A stretch of DNA of 17,078 nucleotides, taken from the NCBI GenBank assembly GCA_905207425.1, contig CAJLLB010000028.1, positions 1 to 17,078 on the forward strand. The letters are read 5' to 3'. A program made the translations under genes and the position numbers. The DNA is from an uncultured Collinsella sp. GTDB lineage: Bacteria; Actinomycetota; Coriobacteriia; Coriobacteriales; Coriobacteriaceae. Below the pieces are notes generated by a model that did no database searches, was not told the DNA's origin, and saw only the letters and a program-made list of their open reading frames with translations. Of this stretch, positions 14,281-17,078 are shown one piece after another. Each line of letters starts with the position of its first letter. Within the stretch, counting starts at the first letter, position 1.

Positions 14281-14781
14281 ATGGATATCCAACTTAAGAC
14301 GGGATGCTTTGATGACGCGGCGTTGGTGCGCCGCGTCATTTTTATGGACGAGCAGGGCTACGAGAATGAGTTCGACGCTATCGACGAGGATCCGAACTGC
14401 ATTCATGTGACGCTCTATGTAGACGGCGAGCTTGCCGGTTGCTCGCGCGTGTTTCCCGAAGAGCTTGAGCGCGCGGCTGACGCAGAGGCTCCGGTGTCGC
14501 CGGCGTGCGACTTGGACGAAGGTGTCGCGGCGGGGGAGACCTACATTATGGGGCGCGTGGCCGTGCTGCCGAGCATGCGCCGTCGCGGTTTGGCGAGCAA
14601 GATTGTCGAGGCCAGTGATACGTGCGCGCGTGATGCCGGCGCCAAGCTCATTAAGCTGCATGCTCAGGAATACGTGCTGCCGCTCTATGCCAAGGCGGGC
14701 TACACGCAGATTGCCCCGGTGGACTACGAAGACGAGGGCCAGCCTCATGCCTGGATGGCCAAGCGCGTAGATGGCAGATAG
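14281..14781 (+). CDS. GNAT-family N-acetyltransferase
   Basis: 166-residue acetyl-CoA-dependent acetyltransferase of the small ElaA/YjcF-like type. Motif A is clear: YIMGRVAVLPSMRRRGLASKIV (88-109), with the acetyl-CoA loop R100-x-x-G103-x-A105. Motif B follows: KLIKLHAQEYVLPLYAKAGY (122-141), with LHAQ and the YxKxGY end typical of this subgroup. The substrate cannot be read from sequence. ATG 14281 has GAAAGG (14268-14273) at 7 bases; a TTG six codons earlier overlaps that site. Codons 11-21 encode a perfect inverted repeat followed by five T, which could stop transcription coming from the upstream cassette. It may be the last gene of that operon, or read through only when translated. Confidence 0.88.
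   Translation: MDIQLKTGCFDDAALVRRVIFMDEQGYENEFDAIDEDPNCIHVTLYVDGELAGCSRVFPEELERAADAEAPVSPACDLDEGVAAGETYIMGRVAVLPSMRRRGLASKIVEASDTCARDAGAKLIKLHAQEYVLPLYAKAGYTQIAPVDYEDEGQPHAWMAKRVDGR
14311..14343 (+). terminator. Terminator-like hairpin inside the GNAT coding sequence
   Basis: ATGACGCGGCG (14312-14322), loop TTGGTG, CGCCGCGTCAT (14329-14339): an 11-bp perfect stem (12 with a G-U pair), then T14339-T14343. It has every mark of an intrinsic terminator but lies 30 bases into the gene. A translating ribosome would cover it, so it may act as an attenuator tied to translation. Confidence 0.5.
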
Positions 14782-14804
14782 GAACGTTCCTTTCCTGCCG
14801 GCAG
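14781..14804. other. Two 10-bp palindromes after the GNAT gene
   Basis: GGAACGTTCC (14781-14790) overlaps the GNAT stop codon, and CTGCCGGCAG (14795-14804) follows, then TTTGGG. Neither has a proper loop. They might end the GNAT transcript or bind a regulator; chance is possible. Confidence 0.25.
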
Positions 14805-14868
14805 TTTGGGACACTCCTTGGCAATTGGCGCATCAGAGCGCTCGGACATACAGTTTTTCGATTCCGTA

Positions 14869-14897
14869 TGTATATATGCGCGTTAATGGGTTATAAA
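14869..14897 (+). promoter_or_regulatory. Likely htpG promoter
   Basis: TATAAA (14892-14897) is a strong -10 in an AT-rich stretch; the -35 (TGTATA, 14869-14874) is poor. The expected start near 14904 gives an 80-base leader. I see no CIRCE element (TTAGCACTC-N9-GAGTGCTAA) and no HspR-type repeat, so the heat-shock control, if any, is of another kind. Confidence 0.5.
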
Positions 14898-14928
14898 ATC
14901 TAAGTCTGAACATAGCAGGTCTGCGATG

Positions 14929-14953
14929 CGGCTCGGGCGACCGAGCCGTTTTT
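14929..14953 (+). terminator. Terminator-like hairpin in the htpG leader
   Basis: CGGCTCGG (14929-14936), loop GCGA, CCGAGCCG (14941-14948): a perfect 8-bp stem with a GNRA loop, then five T. It lies between the likely htpG promoter and the start codon, 31 bases before ATG. No promoter-like sequence fits between it and the gene. It could be an attenuator, or the terminator of the upstream unit if the true promoter escapes notice. Confidence 0.75.
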
Positions 14954-14983
14954 GCGGACAGGGGTAGCGCGAAAGGACTGCAC

Positions 14984-17008
14984 ATGCGTCAATTTAAGAC
15001 CGAGAGCAAAAAACTGCTCGACCTCATGATCAACTCCATCTACACCAATAAAGAAATCTTCCTGCGCGAGCTTATCTCTAACGCGAGCGACGCCGTCGAC
15101 AAGCTCAACTTTAAGAGCCTGCAGGACCCGAGCGTCAAGATCGACCAGGGCGACCTGGCCATTCGCGTCTCCTTTGATAAAGACGCCCGCACCATTACCA
15201 TCTCGGATAACGGCATTGGCATGACCGCCGAGGAGCTCGAGCGCAATCTGGGCACCATCGCCCATTCCGGCTCCGAGGAGTTTAAGACCGAGAACGCCGA
15301 GCAGCAGGGTTCGGATGTCGACATCATCGGCCAGTTTGGCGTGGGCTTCTACTCGGCTTTTATGGTCGCCAGCCATGTGAAGGTCGTCAGCCGCGCCTAC
15401 GGCGCGGATGTCGCCCATGTGTGGGAATCCGACGGTCTTGAGGGCTACACCATCGAGGACGGCGAGCGTGCCGAGCACGGTACCGATGTCATCCTGACGC
15501 TGCGCGAGAACGAGAAGCTCGATGCCGACGGCGAGGCCGAGACCTACGATCGCTTCCTGACCGAGTGGGGCCTCAAGAGCCTAATTCAGCAGTACAGTAA
15601 CTATGTGCGTTACCCGATCCAGATGATGGTGTCCAAGAGCCGCCAGAAGCCCAAGCCCGAGGATGCTGGCGATGACTACACGCCCGAGTACGAGGACTAC
15701 CAGGAGCTCGAGACCGTCAACTCCATGACGCCGATCTGGAAAAAGCGCAGCTCCGATGTCGAGCAGAAGGACTACGACGAGTTCTACAAGTCCACGTTCC
15801 ACGACTTTGACGATCCTGCGCGCACCATCAGCTTCCATGCCGAGGGCACGCTCGAGTATGACGCCCTGCTGTTTGTGCCGGGTCGCGCGCCGTTCGATCT
15901 GTACAGCAAGGATTACGAGAAGGGTCTGGCGCTCTACAGCTCCAATGTCCTGATCATGGAGAAGTGCGACGACCTGCTGCCCGACTACTACAACTTTGTC
16001 CGCGGCGTCGTGGATTCCGCCGACGTGTCGCTCAACATCTCGCGTGAGACGCTGCAGCAGAACCGTCAGCTCAAGGCCATCGCCAAGCGTGTGGAAAAGA
16101 AGATCACCGCTGACCTTGAGGATATGCGTGACAACGACCGCGAGGCCTACGAGAAGTTCTTTGAGAACTTTGGCCGCGGCCTTAAGTACGGCATCTACTC
16201 GAGCTATGGCATGAAGGCCGATGAGCTCGCCGACCTGTTGCTGTTCTGGTCTGCCAAGGAACAGAAGATGATTACACTGGCCGAGTATGCCAAGGGCATG
16301 CCCGAGGATCAGAAGGCCATCTACTACGCCGCCGGCGATTCGCGCGAGCGCTTGGCCAAGATGCCCGTGGTAAAGGGCGTGCTCGACCGCGGCTATGACG
16401 TGCTGCTTCTGACGCAGGACGTGGATGAGTTTACCTTCCAGGCCATGCGTGAGTACGTTGCCGCCGATATGCCCAAGATCTACGAGGACGATGCTGCCCG
16501 CGAGGCTGCCGAGAAGGCTGTGGCCGACGGTGCCGAGCCCGAGGTCGAGGATCGTCATCTGGAGCTCAAGAACGTCGCGACCGGTGATCTTGACCTGGCG
16601 ACCGAGGATGAGAAGAAGGAGGCCGAGGACGCCACCAAGGAGAACGAGGACCTCTTTAGCGCTATGAAAGAGGCACTCGGTGACAAGGTCGAGAAAGTTG
16701 CCGTCTCCGCGCGCCTGACCGATGCCCCCGCTTGCATCACCACCGAGGGTCCGCTTTCGCTTGAGATGGAGAAGGTACTCCAGAAGGGACCCGAGGGCGC
16801 GCCCGACGGCATGCCCAAGAGCCAGCGCGTGCTCGAGCTCAACGCCAAGCACCCGGTCTTTGACAAGCTTGTCGCTGCCCAGAAGGCAGGCGACGCCGAC
16901 AAGATCAAGCAGTACTCTGGTCTGCTCTACGATCAGGCCCTGCTGGTCGAGGGTATCCTCCCCGAGGACCCCGTTGCCTTCGCGGCGGCTGTTTGCAACT
17001 TGATGTAG
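14984..17008 (+). CDS. htpG: Chaperone HtpG (Hsp90 family)
   Basis: Cytosolic ATP-dependent chaperone, bacterial Hsp90, acting as a dimer on late folding and stress-damaged clients. 674 residues, longer than the roughly 620-630 common in bacteria. The N-terminal GHKL ATPase has E29 and N33 in LRELISNASDAVDKL, D75 in DNGIGM (75-80) and the lid glycines in GQFGVGFYSAF (116-126). The middle domain carries the catalytic Arg (about 354) in LNISRETLQQNRQLK. Two features explain the extra length: an acidic insert near 220-240 (PEDAGDDYTPEYEDYQELE) and a long Glu/Ala/Lys-rich acidic stretch about 500-560 in the C-terminal part. The C-terminus ends as in other HtpG (YDQALLVEGI...). GAAAGGA (14971-14977) is the ribosome site. 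Monocistronic. Confidence 0.97.
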   Translation: MRQFKTESKKLLDLMINSIYTNKEIFLRELISNASDAVDKLNFKSLQDPSVKIDQGDLAIRVSFDKDARTITISDNGIGMTAEELERNLGTIAHSGSEEFKTENAEQQGSDVDIIGQFGVGFYSAFMVASHVKVVSRAYGADVAHVWESDGLEGYTIEDGERAEHGTDVILTLRENEKLDADGEAETYDRFLTEWGLKSLIQQYSNYVRYPIQMMVSKSRQKPKPEDAGDDYTPEYEDYQELETVNSMTPIWKKRSSDVEQKDYDEFYKSTFHDFDDPARTISFHAEGTLEYDALLFVPGRAPFDLYSKDYEKGLALYSSNVLIMEKCDDLLPDYYNFVRGVVDSADVSLNISRETLQQNRQLKAIAKRVEKKITADLEDMRDNDREAYEKFFENFGRGLKYGIYSSYGMKADELADLLLFWSAKEQKMITLAEYAKGMPEDQKAIYYAAGDSRERLAKMPVVKGVLDRGYDVLLLTQDVDEFTFQAMREYVAADMPKIYEDDAAREAAEKAVADGAEPEVEDRHLELKNVATGDLDLATEDEKKEAEDATKENEDLFSAMKEALGDKVEKVAVSARLTDAPACITTEGPLSLEMEKVLQKGPEGAPDGMPKSQRVLELNAKHPVFDKLVAAQKAGDADKIKQYSGLLYDQALLVEGILPEDPVAFAAAVCNLM

Positions 17009-17015
17009 TTAGGTA

Positions 17016-17043
17016 GTTACGCGGTTTTACCAAACCGCGTAAC
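17016..17043. terminator. 12-bp stem-loop after htpG
   Basis: GTTACGCGGTTT (17016-17027), loop TACC, AAACCGCGTAAC (17032-17043): a perfect 12-bp stem starting 8 bases after the htpG stop. Neither strand has a T-run after it. It is probably a U-tail-less terminator or an RNA 3'-end protecting hairpin, and could serve both directions. Confidence 0.7.
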
Positions 17044-17078
17044 GGCTCGACGCTGCCCTCAGTTCCGCCGTTCTAACG

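Noticed and set aside
14782..14983. A CIRCE or HspR heat-shock operator before htpG
   Set aside because: No TTAGCACTC-N9-GAGTGCTAA and no CTTGAGT/ACTCAAG repeat; GACACTCC near 14810 has no partner arm.
1..17078. CRISPR arrays, insertion sequences, tandem repeats or toxin-antitoxin pairs
   Set aside because: Reading through the window shows no repeated spacer-repeat pattern, no transposase motif, no terminal inverted repeats and no small toxin-like gene pair.

Overview
The window reads as ordinary chromosome of a GC-rich, Gram-positive gut actinobacterium, most likely Collinsella or a close Coriobacteriia relative. This is inferred from base composition, codon use, the look of the SerRS and HtpG proteins, and GC-rich terminators; no database was searched. 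No phage, transposase, integrase, CRISPR array or toxin-antitoxin pair is visible.

Layout. 1-345: a perfect 17-bp hairpin and a leftward 57-residue single-span membrane microprotein, divergent from serS. 378-1661: serS, ending in a UUCG-loop terminator. 1835-2212: a small unrecognised gene. 2290-2366: tRNA-Arg(ACG) with its own promoter and terminator. 2530-4971: a large cytoplasmic protein with TPR-like helices, of unknown job. 5064-5154: tRNA-Ser(GCT), with a near-copy of its T-arm 70 bases past its end. 5287-6627 (minus): a secreted D,D-carboxypeptidase of the PBP5/DacA family, convergent with tRNA-Ser. 6821-8781: a two-component pair closely resembling VanR/VanS. 8885-9760: a PstB-type phosphate ABC ATPase without pstS, pstC or pstA beside it. 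9825-11981: a second two-component pair of PhoB/PhoR type. 12177-14241: a chain-length/adaptor protein, a BY-kinase and a PHP-type tyrosine phosphatase, which together form the phosphoregulatory cassette of capsule/EPS systems. 14281-14781: a GNAT acetyltransferase. 14984-17008: htpG.

How the genes work together (inference). The middle of the window is about envelope and phosphate signalling. A VanRS-like pair sits back to back with a D,D-carboxypeptidase, and a PhoBR-like pair follows a phosphate ATPase. The kinase/phosphatase cassette would control polymerisation of a surface polysaccharide whose glycosyltransferases are not in this window.

I did not find a clear new multi-gene system. The most unusual signals are: (i) an 11-bp perfect hairpin plus T-run inside codons 11-21 of the GNAT gene, just after the capsule cassette; (ii) a terminator-like hairpin in the htpG leader, between its likely promoter and its start; (iii) paired palindromes before pstB and before the PhoB-like gene; (iv) the unannotated 57-residue microprotein; and (v) the large TPR-like protein between two tRNA genes.
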